Source of the DNA: an uncultured Prevotella sp.
GTDB taxonomy: Bacteria; Bacteroidota; Bacteroidia; Bacteroidales; Bacteroidaceae
Assembly (NCBI GenBank): GCA_905234815.1
Contig: CAJOIX010000013.1
Span: 1 to 38,262 of the forward strand
Length of the DNA stretch: 38,262 nucleotides
Reading direction: 5' to 3'
Positions 26,509 through 35,050 of this stretch are shown one piece after another; position 1 is the first letter of the stretch, and every line of letters starts with the position of its first letter. Below the pieces are notes generated by a model. The model did no database searches. It had not been told where the DNA came from and was given only the letters and a program-made list of their open reading frames with translations. Position numbers and translations under genes: made by a program.

Positions 26509-27813
26509 ATGAACAGACTTAATCTAAATAAGGATAAGTATATAGCAAGAGAGGCGACACCCTCTCTTGCAGTATCACTCTTGTCAATCACTACTTGCAT
26601 CTTGCTCCTTTCTTCTTTTTTCTTTCCACTCAATATCCATGCCCAAAAGAAAGAAATCGCACAGATACAAGAATTTCTAAAAAAGCGAACTTCGCCCGAG
26701 AATGCACAGGAACTGGCAGATAAACTGCTCACTGATAGCACGTATCGGAAGAATCCTCGCATTTGGCAATTGCTCGGCGAAAGCCTTTTTATGCAATACG
26801 ACGCTGCAAACGAGAAACTCTATCTGCGGCAACAATACGACACAGCAAAATTTTTCTCGCTGACCAAGCGACTCTTTTCAGTCTATGAAACGCTTGATTC
26901 TCTGTCTCTTACAGATATAAAGCACAATAAAACGATAGAAAAAACAGTAGAGCGTAAAGTTGACAATCTTCATCGGTTACGCCAAAATCTTTTTAATGGT
27001 GGAATATATCATATTTACAAACACCAATACAACGAAGCTTATCAGTATTTTGACACCTACATCGAATGTAGTGCCCAGCATCTTTTCAAGAAATACAACT
27101 ATTCTCACTCCGACACACTTCTGCCTCGTGCAGCCTACTGGGCTGTCTATTGCGGATACAAAACACAAAATCCGCGACAGGCACTTCACCATTCATACAT
27201 GGCATTGAAGGATACAGCCAATACAACTTCAATGCTGCAATATCTGGCTGAAACCTATAAATTAGACAACGACACAACTCGATATATACAGACTTTGGTT
27301 GAGGGTTTTCAACGTTCACCAAGCTTTCCCTATTTCTTCCCACGGCTTTTCCAATATTATTCTCAACGCGAACAATGGGAGGAATGTCAAGAGATTACAA
27401 CAATGGCGATTCAAGCCGACCCTTCCAATCCGCTCTTCGCTTTTGCTCAAAGCAATATCTATCTCAACACTGGTGCCTACGACCAATGTATCGCCATCAG
27501 CGACAGCCTAATACAAGCCAACGATACCATTGCCCGCACATATCTCAACGCCGGATTATCATATTATTATAAGGCGGTAATCAACGAAAAGAAACTCAAA
27601 AAGACCGCGCAAGATAAGCGTACAATTATCGAGTACTACCGCAAAGCCCGTCCCTATCTTGAAACTTACAGGTTGCGCGAACCAGAACGATCAGACAAAT
27701 GGGCAATGCCACTCTACATCATTTATCTTAACCTGAATATGGGCGAGGACTTTGATGAGATCGACCGCCTACTAAAGATTAAACAACACGCACAAGAACA
27801 ACATTTGAAATAA
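26509..27813 (+). CDS. TPR-repeat protein, paralogue of the preceding gene
   Basis: 434 residues if begun at ATG 26509. The hydrophobic signal-like stretch (LLSITTCILLLSSFFFPLNI, then HAQ) starts only near residue 25, which makes an unusually long n-region. A TTG at 26581 would give a normal signal peptide, so the start is unsure. Shared with the upstream protein: RQNLFNGG near 155, TPR helices (EYYRKARPYLETY), and the ending WAMPLYIIYLNLN. A perfect 10-bp hairpin (26545-26570) lies between the two candidate starts. Function unknown. Confidence 0.75.
   Translation: MNRLNLNKDKYIAREATPSLAVSLLSITTCILLLSSFFFPLNIHAQKKEIAQIQEFLKKRTSPENAQELADKLLTDSTYRKNPRIWQLLGESLFMQYDAANEKLYLRQQYDTAKFFSLTKRLFSVYETLDSLSLTDIKHNKTIEKTVERKVDNLHRLRQNLFNGGIYHIYKHQYNEAYQYFDTYIECSAQHLFKKYNYSHSDTLLPRAAYWAVYCGYKTQNPRQALHHSYMALKDTANTTSMLQYLAETYKLDNDTTRYIQTLVEGFQRSPSFPYFFPRLFQYYSQREQWEECQEITTMAIQADPSNPLFAFAQSNIYLNTGAYDQCIAISDSLIQANDTIARTYLNAGLSYYYKAVINEKKLKKTAQDKRTIIEYYRKARPYLETYRLREPERSDKWAMPLYIIYLNLNMGEDFDEIDRLLKIKQHAQEQHLK
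26545..26570 (+). promoter_or_regulatory. perfect hairpin at the 5' end of the second TPR gene
   Basis: GCAAGAGAGG, loop CGACAC, CCTCTCTTGC: ten perfect pairs. It lies between the ATG at 26509 and an alternative TTG start at 26581. No T-tract follows. It may control translation or RNA stability between the two TPR genes. Confidence 0.5.
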
Positions 27814-27825
27814 TATTCTACTATT

Positions 27826-28893
27826 ATGAAAAAGTACAATTTCAACGCAGGGCCATCAATGCTCCCACGCGAAGTAATTGAAGCTACTGCACAGCAAATT
27901 TTGGATTTCAATGGTTCTGGCCTTTCGCTGATGGAAATCAGTCATCGGGCAAAAGACTTTCAACCGGTAATGGATGAAGCCATGGCACTGGTAAAAGAAA
28001 TTCTCCAGGTGCCAGAAGGTTACTCTGTTGTATTTCTCGGCGGTGGTGCATCGCTTCAGTTCTGTCAGGTGCCCTGCAATTTCCTCATCAAGAAAGCAGG
28101 TTATCTCAACACGGGTGTCTGGGCAAAGAAAGCCATGAAGGAAGCTAAACACTTCGGCGAAGTAGTGGAAGTTGCATCTTCGGCCGATGCTAATTACACA
28201 TTTATTCCCAAAGACTGGACTTGCCCCACAGATTTAGACTATTTGCATATCACCACCAATAACACAATCTATGGTACAGAGATACGCAAAGACCTTGATA
28301 TACCTGTGCCCCTGATTGCAGATATGTCATCGGACATCTTCTCGCGCCCTGTTGACGTGAGCAAATACGATTGCATTTACGCTGGTGCACAGAAGAACTT
28401 GGCCATGGCCGGCGTAACCATCATCATTGTCAAGGATGAAAAGCTGGGCTTAGCTCCACGTGAGATTCCTACCATGCTTGACTATCGCACACATGTAGAG
28501 AAAGGTTCTATGTTCAATACACCACCTGTAGTGCCCATCTATTCAGCTCTGGAAACCCTGCGCTGGATTAAACGTACTGGTGGAGTAGAGGAGATGGCCC
28601 GCAGAGCAGAAGAGCGTGCAAAACTTCTTTACAGCGAAATTGATAGAAATAAACTCTTCCGCGGCACTGTTAAGGAAGAAGACCGCTCACTGATGAACAT
28701 TTGCTTTGTATTGAATGATGAATACAAAGATCTTGAAAAACCCTTCTTCGATTTCGCAACTGAACGAGGAATGGTCGGAATTAAAGGCCATCGCTCAGTC
28801 GGTGGGTTCCGCGCGTCATGCTACAATGCACAAACCATCGAGGGAGTACAAGCACTTGTGGCCTGCATGCAAGAATTTGAAAAACAGAATTAA
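27826..28893 (+). CDS. serC: phosphoserine aminotransferase
   Basis: 355-residue PLP enzyme making 3-phosphoserine from 3-phosphohydroxypyruvate and glutamate (serine pathway; also acts in PLP synthesis). N-terminal FNAGPSMLP, the GGGASLQF phosphate loop (72-79) and the PLP lysine K190 in IYAGAQKN are all present, with a normal ending ([12 protein letters not shown]). Only 12 bases after the TPR gene and 17 before serA, so serC-serA form one unit. Confidence 0.97.
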   Translation: MKKYNFNAGPSMLPREVIEATAQQILDFNGSGLSLMEISHRAKDFQPVMDEAMALVKEILQVPEGYSVVFLGGGASLQFCQVPCNFLIKKAGYLNTGVWAKKAMKEAKHFGEVVEVASSADANYTFIPKDWTCPTDLDYLHITTNNTIYGTEIRKDLDIPVPLIADMSSDIFSRPVDVSKYDCIYAGAQKNLAMAGVTIIIVKDEKLGLAPREIPTMLDYRTHVEKGSMFNTPPVVPIYSALETLRWIKRTGGVEEMARRAEERAKLLYSEIDRNKLFRGTVKEEDRSLMNICFVLNDEYKDLEKPFFDFATERGMVGIKGHRSVGGFRASCYNAQTIEGVQALVACMQEFEKQN

Positions 28894-28910
28894 TCTTTAA
28901 AATAATCAAT

Positions 28911-29828
28911 ATGAAAGTCCTCGTTGCAACAGAAAAACCTTTCGCCTCCAAGGCTATTGAAGGTATTCGCAAAGAAGTAGAGGGAGCAGGCAATCAACTT
29001 GTTCTGCTTGAAAAGTACACTGAGAAAAGTCAACTCATTGATGCTGTGAAAGATGCCGATGCACTTATTATACGCTCTGATAAAGTTGATGCAGAGGTGC
29101 TCGACGCTGCAAAGAAACTGAAAATTGTTGTTCGCGCAGGTGCTGGCTACGACAACATCGATCTCGCTGCGGCCACAGCCCACGGCGTGGTGGCCGAGAA
29201 TACTCCTGGTCAGAACGCAAATGCTGTAGCCGAACTGGTGTTCGGACTGCTGGTATATGCCGTGCGAGGTTTCTTTAATGGCAAGTCGGGTTCCGAACTC
29301 TTGGGAAAGAAACTTGGTCTTTTGGCCTTTGGTAATGTCGGACGTAATGTAGCCCGCATTGCAAAGGGCTTTGGCATGGACGTATATGCTTACGATGCTT
29401 ATTGCCCGAAGGATGTAATTGAGCAGAGTGGGGTACATGCAGTTGATTCGCAAGAAACTCTTTTTGAAACTTGCGACATAGTTTCACTGCATATTCCAGC
29501 TACTCCCGAAACAAAGGAAAGCATCAATAGATCACTCGTGAGCCGGATGAAGAAAGGCGGAATCCTCCTGAACACTGCGCGTAAAGAAGTGATTAACGAG
29601 CCAGAACTGCTCCAGCTTCTTAGCGAGCGAGAAGACTTAAAGTATATCACTGATATTCAACCTGATGCCAACGAAAAGTTCAGCCAGTTTGAAGGCCGCT
29701 ATTTTGCTACTCCAAAGAAGATGGGAGCACAAACTGCAGAAGCAAATATCAACGCAGGAATTGCTGCCGCCAAGCAGATTAACGCTTACTTCACTGATGG
29801 TTGCACCAAATACCAAGTAAACAAATAA
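28911..29828 (+). CDS. serA: D-3-phosphoglycerate dehydrogenase, short type
   Basis: 305-residue NAD-dependent 2-hydroxyacid dehydrogenase making 3-phosphohydroxypyruvate, the substrate of SerC next door. VVRAGAGYDNID (73-84) and LLNTARKEVINE (catalytic R224) are intact. There is no ACT or regulatory domain, so no serine feedback site. Two family positions differ from the textbook form: the dinucleotide loop reads AFGNVG in place of GxGxxG, and the usual catalytic His (TPHIGAS) is a Lys (TPKKMGAQ, K269). This Lys form is known from Bacteroides-type and Entamoeba enzymes and is expected to be active. Confidence 0.93.
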   Translation: MKVLVATEKPFASKAIEGIRKEVEGAGNQLVLLEKYTEKSQLIDAVKDADALIIRSDKVDAEVLDAAKKLKIVVRAGAGYDNIDLAAATAHGVVAENTPGQNANAVAELVFGLLVYAVRGFFNGKSGSELLGKKLGLLAFGNVGRNVARIAKGFGMDVYAYDAYCPKDVIEQSGVHAVDSQETLFETCDIVSLHIPATPETKESINRSLVSRMKKGGILLNTARKEVINEPELLQLLSEREDLKYITDIQPDANEKFSQFEGRYFATPKKMGAQTAEANINAGIAAAKQINAYFTDGCTKYQVNK

Positions 29829-29838
29829 ATTAAAAATC

Positions 29839-29876
29839 TCACCGCCACACTTCTTCCTGATAAGAGAAAGGTGAGT
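29839..29876 (+). terminator. weak hairpin after serA
   Basis: CTCACC (29839-29844) pairs with GGTGAG (29871-29876) around a short inner TCTT/AAGA stem. There is no T-tract. Possibly the end of the serCA transcript, but weak. Confidence 0.35.
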
Positions 29877-29910
29877 AGATAAACAAAGAAACAATTTTAT
29901 TAATTCAATT

Positions 29911-29960
29911 CACTCCCATAAATCCATGCCCCTTTCGTCAGGGAGAGGGGCATAGGAGTG
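29911..29960 (+). promoter_or_regulatory. nested hairpin directly upstream of the preQ1 riboswitch
   Basis: Outer stem CACTCC/GGAGTG (29911-29916, 29955-29960) and inner stem ATGCCCCT/AGGGGCAT (29926-29933, 29946-29953). It ends five bases before the aptamer. Its CCCCTT strand could also pair with the AAGGGG strand of the aptamer, so it may compete with ligand folding. It might instead be an unrelated palindromic repeat. Confidence 0.5.
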
Positions 29961-29965
29961 ATGAC

Positions 29966-30001
29966 AAGGGGTGCTTGCTCAACCCCCTTTAACAAAACAA
30001 G
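29966..30001 (+). promoter_or_regulatory. preQ1-I riboswitch
   Basis: H-type pseudoknot. P1: AAGGGG (29966-29971) pairs with CCCCTT (29984-29989), leaving C29983 in the place of the ligand-binding cytosine. P2: loop bases CTTG (29974-29977) pair perfectly with CAAG (29998-30001). The A-rich tail TTAACAAAACAAG matches, from memory, the tail of the structurally known Thermoanaerobacter aptamer. The pseudoknot ends four bases before the ATG of the queuosine-precursor transporter, so ligand binding should block ribosome access (translational off-switch). The downstream genes make or import preQ1, as expected. Confidence 0.9.
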
Positions 30002-30005
30002 AACT

Positions 30006-30695
30006 ATGAAAACAAACCACTCAACTGTGTCTGTATCCCTCATGATCATGGGGATACTTTTTTGTGTCTGCTTAATTACGTCTAATTTAGTCAATGCAAA
30101 ACTTGTTCAGATTGGCTCTTACTCAATGACGGCAGGCTTTATTGTGTTTCCTGTTTCCTACATCCTCAATGACTGCATAGCCGAAGTGTGGGGGTTCCGT
30201 AAGGCCCGACTCATTATTTGGATGGGGTTCCTTATGAATTTCTTTGTAGTAGCTATAGGTGGTATTGCCTGCGCATTGCCTGCAGCGCCTTACTGGCAGG
30301 GGGAAGAAGCCTTCCAATTCGTGTTTGGTTTGGCTCCCCGCATAGCCGCTGCCAGTTTATTGGCCTTCCTCGTAGGTTCGTTCATGAATGCCTATGTAAT
30401 GAGCCGCATGAAACTGCGCGATAAAGAGAAGCGCTTTGCCTGGAGAGCAATACTCTCAACCATTATAGGTGAAGGAGCCGATTCGCTCATCTTTTTTCCC
30501 GCGGCTTTCGGTGGTCTAATACCTTTGGATGAACTGGGTAAGCTCATGCTCTTGCAGGTAACAGCCAAGACTCTGTATGAAATTCTGGCACTACCGATAA
30601 CAACACGGGTTGTACGCTTCATGAAACGATATGAAGGAACCAGTGCGTATGACAATGAAGTATCTTATAACATATTTAAATTCTTCGACGTATAA
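30006..30695 (+). CDS. queuosine precursor transporter (YhhQ/QPTR family)
   Basis: 229-residue inner-membrane protein with about six membrane helices, of the family that imports preQ0/preQ1 for queuosine modification of tRNA. Family marks: [46 protein letters not shown] and [16 protein letters not shown] 30006 is the start, because the longer frame from 29958 would translate the riboswitch. Its stop shares one base with the queC ATG (TAATG). First gene of the operon, controlled by the preQ1 riboswitch. Confidence 0.93.
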   Translation: MKTNHSTVSVSLMIMGILFCVCLITSNLVNAKLVQIGSYSMTAGFIVFPVSYILNDCIAEVWGFRKARLIIWMGFLMNFFVVAIGGIACALPAAPYWQGEEAFQFVFGLAPRIAAASLLAFLVGSFMNAYVMSRMKLRDKEKRFAWRAILSTIIGEGADSLIFFPAAFGGLIPLDELGKLMLLQVTAKTLYEILALPITTRVVRFMKRYEGTSAYDNEVSYNIFKFFDV

Positions 30696-31378
30696 TGTTA
30701 GATCCCAAGAAAGCCCTTGTAGTATTCTCAGGTGGGCAAGATAGCACCACCTGTCTGTTTTGGGCAAAGAAACACTTTGATGAAGTATATGCCGTTGGTT
30801 TCCGCTACGGGCAACTACACCAGCATGAGGTAGATATAGCTTCAGAGATTGCCCATAAAGCAGACGTGCATTATGATATCCTTGACGTACAATTTATCGG
30901 TGAATTGAGCAAGACTTGTTCTCTGACGAATAGTTCAATCCAGATGGACAGCGAACAAGTGGGTACACTTCCTCCAAACACCTTTGTTCCTGGCCGAAAC
31001 CTTTTCTTCATGTCGATAGCTGCCGTATATGCCCGTGAGCGGGGCATAATGAATCTTGTGACTGGAGTGGGGCAGACTGACTTCTCTGGCTATCCCGACT
31101 GTCGCGATTCGTTCATTCGTTCGCTGAATGTTACGCTCAATTTAGGCATGGACGAACAGTTTGTGATTCATACTCCGCTGATGTGGCTCGATAAGTGCCA
31201 GACATGGGCTTTAGCCGATGACCTGGGCGTATTCGATTTAATACGTGAACATACGCTCACCTGCTACAGAGGCATTGTAGGCGACGGTTGTGGCGAATGT
31301 CCTGCCTGCAAACTTCGCCGTGCCGGATTACAGAAATACTTAACCATTAGAAACCAACAACAAAATGACAAATCGTAA
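30695..31378 (+). CDS. queC: 7-cyano-7-deazaguanine (preQ0) synthase
   Basis: 227-residue ATP-dependent enzyme converting 7-carboxy-7-deazaguanine and ammonia to preQ0. PP-loop SGGQDSTTC near residue 12. The C-terminal zinc site [19 protein letters not shown] supplies four cysteines. [15 protein letters not shown] and [14 protein letters not shown] are typical. It overlaps the transporter by one base and queF by 14 bases, so expression is tightly coupled. queD and queE are not in the window. Confidence 0.97.
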   Translation: MLDPKKALVVFSGGQDSTTCLFWAKKHFDEVYAVGFRYGQLHQHEVDIASEIAHKADVHYDILDVQFIGELSKTCSLTNSSIQMDSEQVGTLPPNTFVPGRNLFFMSIAAVYARERGIMNLVTGVGQTDFSGYPDCRDSFIRSLNVTLNLGMDEQFVIHTPLMWLDKCQTWALADDLGVFDLIREHTLTCYRGIVGDGCGECPACKLRRAGLQKYLTIRNQQQNDKS

Positions 31379-31832
31379 GCTTGATGGTCTGAAAGCATTG
31401 GGCCGTAAGACTGAATACAAAGATGACTATGCACCTGAGGTGCTTGAAACTTTCCAAAACAAACATCCGGAGAATGATTATTGGGTAGAATTCCGCTGCC
31501 CGGAGTTTACATCGCTTTGCCCCATAACTGGTCAGCCTGACTTCGCAGAAATTCGCATACGCTATATTCCTGCAGAAAAAATGGTAGAGAGCAAGAGCCT
31601 GAAGTTGTATCTCTTCTCGTTCCGCAATCATGGCGATTTTCACGAGGATTGCGTGAATATCATTATGAAGGACTTAATCAAACTGATGAGTCCTAAGTAC
31701 ATAGAAGTGATTGGTCTGTTCACACCGCGTGGAGGAATTGCAATCTATCCATTCGCCAACTACGGAAAACCCGACACGCGCTATGAGCAGCTGGCCGAAC
31801 AGCGCTTTATAGCCCACGCGCAGAATTATTAA
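31365..31832 (+). CDS. queF: NADPH-dependent preQ0 reductase
   Basis: 155-residue unimodular QueF, reducing the nitrile of preQ0 to preQ1, the riboswitch ligand. Catalytic Cys in [21 protein letters not shown]-binding motif [16 protein letters not shown], and HEDCVN. The short length is the Bacillus-type form. Last gene of the operon, ending at a strong terminator. Confidence 0.97.
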   Translation: MTNRKLDGLKALGRKTEYKDDYAPEVLETFQNKHPENDYWVEFRCPEFTSLCPITGQPDFAEIRIRYIPAEKMVESKSLKLYLFSFRNHGDFHEDCVNIIMKDLIKLMSPKYIEVIGLFTPRGGIAIYPFANYGKPDTRYEQLAEQRFIAHAQNY

Positions 31833-31846
31833 CTCCGCTTGATAAT

Positions 31847-31886
31847 AAAAAACAGGTGAGCCAGAGATTGGTTCACCTGTTTTTTG
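31847..31886. terminator. bidirectional terminator between queF and pgk
   Basis: A-tract, stem ACAGGTGAGCC with GGTTCACCTGT (one G-T pair), seven-base loop, then TTTTTT. It has a T-tract in both reading directions and sits between the convergent queF and pgk stops. Confidence 0.93.
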
Positions 31887-31920
31887 TATTTTAAATTACT
31901 ATAATATAGCTGTGCTGATA

Positions 31921-33189
31921 TTAACCTTTAATGGCAGCTACACCTGGAAGAACTTTACCTTCAATGGCTTCGAGCAGTGCACCGCCACCAGTTGAGATAT
32001 AAGATACCTGATCAGCCAGACCAAACTTATTCACACAAGCCACAGAGTCGCCACCACCGATGAGCGAGAAAGCGCCCTCGGCTGTTGCCTTGGCAATAGC
32101 TTCGCCAATGGCACGGCTACCTGCAGTGAATGCATCACATTCAAACACGCCGGCAGGACCGTTCCAGAGAATAGTCTTTGCACCGGCAATTGCTTCGGCG
32201 AATGCCTTCTGACTGTCAGGACCAGCATCAACACCTTCAAATCCAGCAGGAACATTAGTTGCAGGACAGGTGATAACCTCAGCACCCGGCTTCAGGCTCA
32301 TTGTGGCGAAATCGAGACCATTGGTAGCTGTGCAGTCTGAACCCAGAACAAGTTCTACGCCATTCTTCTTAGCCAGTTCTTCAACGCCAAGAGCCACATC
32401 GAGTTTATCGAGTTCAACGATAGAATCACCAATCTCGCCATTGTGAGCCTTAGCAAAGGTGTAGGTCATGCCACCACAGAGGATAAGCTTATCAACCTTG
32501 CCCAGCAGGTTCTCAATGATACCAATTTTTGATGAAACCTTCGAACCACCCATAATGGCTACGAATGGGCGCTTGATGTTTGAAAGCACATTGTCAACGG
32601 CTGTCACTTCTTTCTCCATGAGCAGACCGAGCATCTTGTGATCTGCATCGAAATAGTCGGCAATCACAGCGGTAGAAGCATGACGACGGTGAGCAGTTCC
32701 GAATGCATCCATCACATAGCAGTCAGCATAGGAAGCCAAGGTCTTGGCAAATTCCTTTTGACTTTCTTTCATGGCCTTCTTTGCTTCGTCGTATTCGGGA
32801 GTGCCTTTTTCCACACCTACGGGCTTGCCTTCTTCTTCAGGATAGTAACGCAGGTTTTCAAGCAGCAATACTTCACCGGGTTTCAGTGCAGCAGCAGCCT
32901 CTTGAGCCTTGGCGCAATCGGGAGCGAACTTAACTTCCACACCGAGCTTTTCGCTCACAGCAGGAACAATCTGACCCAGCGAGAGTTTGGGATTTACCTT
33001 GCCTTTGGGCTTACCCATGTGCGACATGATGATCAGCGCACCGCCATCGCCAAGCACTTTCTTCAGTGTAGGCAGGGCACCGCGGATACGGGTGTCGTCA
33101 GTTATTTTACCATTTTCATCGAGGGGCACGTTAAAGTCAACGCGCACAATGGCTTTCTTGCCAGAGAAATTAAAATCGTTGATTTTCAT
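31921..33189 (-). CDS. pgk: phosphoglycerate kinase
   Basis: 422-residue glycolytic kinase (1,3-bisphosphoglycerate + ADP to 3-phosphoglycerate + ATP). [44 protein letters not shown] and GGGDSVA are all present. It has a longer helical insert around 115-155 ([20 protein letters not shown]), common in Bacteroidetes. Last gene of a minus-strand group, 33 bases after prs. Confidence 0.98.
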   Translation of the reverse strand: MKINDFNFSGKKAIVRVDFNVPLDENGKITDDTRIRGALPTLKKVLGDGGALIIMSHMGKPKGKVNPKLSLGQIVPAVSEKLGVEVKFAPDCAKAQEAAAALKPGEVLLLENLRYYPEEEGKPVGVEKGTPEYDEAKKAMKESQKEFAKTLASYADCYVMDAFGTAHRRHASTAVIADYFDADHKMLGLLMEKEVTAVDNVLSNIKRPFVAIMGGSKVSSKIGIIENLLGKVDKLILCGGMTYTFAKAHNGEIGDSIVELDKLDVALGVEELAKKNGVELVLGSDCTATNGLDFATMSLKPGAEVITCPATNVPAGFEGVDAGPDSQKAFAEAIAGAKTILWNGPAGVFECDAFTAGSRAIGEAIAKATAEGAFSLIGGGDSVACVNKFGLADQVSYISTGGGALLEAIEGKVLPGVAAIKG

Positions 33190-33222
33190 TTTAATTTTGA
33201 ATTATGATTTGTGAATTATAAA

Positions 33223-34164
33223 TTACCGAATGGTATATTCTGTTGAAATTGCCTCGTTGTTGTTCACACGACGAATGATTTCTGCAAAGTGCGCAGCCAC
33301 AGAGAGTTGCTTCACTTTCTTCGAAGGTTTGTCGAAGGGGATGGTGTCGGTCAATACGAGTTCTACGAGCGACGAATTGTCAATCGTTTTGTATGCATCA
33401 CCGCTCATCACGCAGTGAGTGGCACAAGCTCGAACGCTCTTAGCACCGGCAGCCATCATCACATCAGCAGCCTTCGCTATGGTACCGCCTGTATCAACCA
33501 TATCGTCGATGAGAATCACGTTTTTGTCTTTCACATCGCCAATAATCTGTATGCTCTCGACCACATTGGCACGTGCGCGTTTCTTATTACATAACACAAG
33601 TTCCAATCCAAGAAATTTTGCATAGGAATTTGCGCGTTTTGAACCGCCAACATCGGGCGATGCTATCACCACATTGTCAAGGTTGAGACTCTTGATATAG
33701 GGAACAATAACATTCGACGCATACAGGTGGTCAACGGGAATATCGAAGAACCCCTGTATCTGGTCGGCATGCAGGTCCATCGTCATCACTCGATTTACGC
33801 CTGCTGCAGAAAGCATATCGGCCACCAGCTTGGCAGCAATACTTACGCGCGGACGGTCTTTGCGATCCTGGCGCGCCCAGCCGAAGTAGGGCATCACGGC
33901 TATGATATGGTGGGCCGAGGCACGTTTGGCTGCATCAATCATCAGTAGCAGTTCCATCAGATTTTTGCTTGAGCCAAAGGTACTTTGAACCAGATAAACT
34001 TCTTTGCCGCGAAGCGATTCTTCATAGCCTACACTGAACTCGCCATCGGCAAAATTGGTGACAGTTGATTTGCCCAATTCACATTCGAGATGTTCGCAAA
34101 TCTTTTCTGCCAGATAACGGGTGGCAGTGCCAGAAAAAACAATGAAGTCTTTTTTAGTATTCAT
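33223..34164 (-). CDS. prs: ribose-phosphate pyrophosphokinase
   Basis: 313-residue enzyme making PRPP from ribose 5-phosphate and ATP for nucleotide, His and Trp synthesis. FSGTATRYLAEKI opening, flexible loop YFGWARQDRKDRPR, MDLHADQIQGFFDIPVDHL, and the PRPP loop VILIDDMVDTGGTI. It lies between the ThiE-like gene and pgk on the same strand. No clear promoter of its own was seen in the 43-base gap before it. Confidence 0.97.
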   Translation of the reverse strand: MNTKKDFIVFSGTATRYLAEKICEHLECELGKSTVTNFADGEFSVGYEESLRGKEVYLVQSTFGSSKNLMELLLMIDAAKRASAHHIIAVMPYFGWARQDRKDRPRVSIAAKLVADMLSAAGVNRVMTMDLHADQIQGFFDIPVDHLYASNVIVPYIKSLNLDNVVIASPDVGGSKRANSYAKFLGLELVLCNKKRARANVVESIQIIGDVKDKNVILIDDMVDTGGTIAKAADVMMAAGAKSVRACATHCVMSGDAYKTIDNSSLVELVLTDTIPFDKPSKKVKQLSVAAHFAEIIRRVNNNEAISTEYTIR

Positions 34165-34207
34165 GAGCTATGCTTAAGTGAGAGATGAGAGTTTGCTGTT
34201 TGTGTGA

Positions 34208-34825
34208 TTATTCTACTGCTTTGCGGAGTTTTTCAAAATAGTTGATCAAGCCTGAAAAATCTTTTTCCGACTGAATATCAAAACGATTCCATAGATCACC
34301 ACAAATAACCACGCCTCCGAATCCTAATTCGCGGGCAATGTTGAGGTTGTTCAATGTCATACCGCCCATGGCATACACATGCTTGTCGATGAGTCCTTGG
34401 CGGGCTGCATCTTCCAGCTGCTGCATGGTAAAGGTTGAAGTCTCTCCGCGATCGCGATATTCTATACTGTCGAAGATGTTGCGCAGGAACACATAGTCGG
34501 CACGTTTTTTCAAATCTTTGAGTTTCGCCAAATCATTGCAAGCACGACTTACCTTTCCTTTATATCCCTTGGGGGCTTCGGCTTCGTCGGCCTGGTCGAG
34601 GTGAATACCGCCCAATTTGAATTCATCCTTCAGATAAAAATGCTCGTGAACGGTAATGCGTTTATGGTAGTCTTCTTTCAGAAGCGACAACAGACGCTCA
34701 GAAAAAATTGGCGAAGAGCCAGGCTTGTACAAATGTAAACGCTCTAACCCATCCTCAAAAAGGGTGCTGATGATTTTGTCTTCTTCCACGAAAAACGTGG
34801 ATTTAGTCATAATAACTAATTTCAT
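34208..34825 (-). CDS. thiamine phosphate synthase / TenI-like TIM-barrel protein
   Basis: 205 residues from the ATG at 34825 (MKLVIMTKSTFF). Motifs of the ThiE/TenI fold are visible: ERLHLYKPG, KRITVHEHFYL, GIHLDQADE (compare G.HL.Q.D in ThiE), YVFLRNIFDSI, and the phosphate-binding glycines in YAMGGMTL and GGVVICGDLW. It stands alone with no other thi genes and lacks parts of the ThiE consensus, so it could act on another substrate. A longer frame to 34999 runs through the promoter and is rejected. Confidence 0.75.
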   Translation of the reverse strand: MKLVIMTKSTFFVEEDKIISTLFEDGLERLHLYKPGSSPIFSERLLSLLKEDYHKRITVHEHFYLKDEFKLGGIHLDQADEAEAPKGYKGKVSRACNDLAKLKDLKKRADYVFLRNIFDSIEYRDRGETSTFTMQQLEDAARQGLIDKHVYAMGGMTLNNLNIARELGFGGVVICGDLWNRFDIQSEKDFSGLINYFEKLRKAVE

Positions 34826-34876
34826 AATCGAAGAAGATGTACTTTCTATAATGCTTAGAAGCGTTAATGATATGTG

Positions 34877-34907
34877 CAAAATTACAAATAAGTGAGTACA
34901 ATGCAAA
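34877..34907 (-). promoter_or_regulatory. promoter of the ThiE-like gene (prs-pgk group)
   Basis: On the minus strand: TTTG (34907-34904), 19 bases, TAATTTTG (34884-34877). A full consensus match, about 50 bases before the ATG at 34825. It is divergent from the nspC promoter. Confidence 0.8.
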
Positions 34908-35020
34908 AGAAAATAACATTTTATTTTCATTGTCGAACGTGCGTAATTTACGAGCGTGCGTAATTTATTTAAAATTTCAATTTTCGTTTTACTCTGCAAA
35001 CAATATTGGAAATAAAATTT

Positions 35021-35028
35021 TACCTTTG
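35021..35028 (+). promoter_or_regulatory. -7 promoter element of nspC
   Basis: TACCTTTG matches TAnnTTTG, 22 bases before the nspC ATG. No clear -33 TTTG at the normal distance. It lies downstream of the in-frame TTG at 35006, so that codon cannot be the start. Confidence 0.65.
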
Positions 35029-35050
35029 CCGCAGAAAGAGCAGAATAACC

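Noticed and set aside
29958..30005. Longer N-terminus for the queuosine-precursor transporter
   Set aside because: It would be translated from the preQ1 riboswitch itself. The next ATG (30006) fits the family and the switch geometry.
34826..34999. 58-residue N-terminal extension of the ThiE-like protein
   Set aside because: It runs through the consensus promoter and is not like the family. ATG 34825 begins the conserved MKLVIMTKS.
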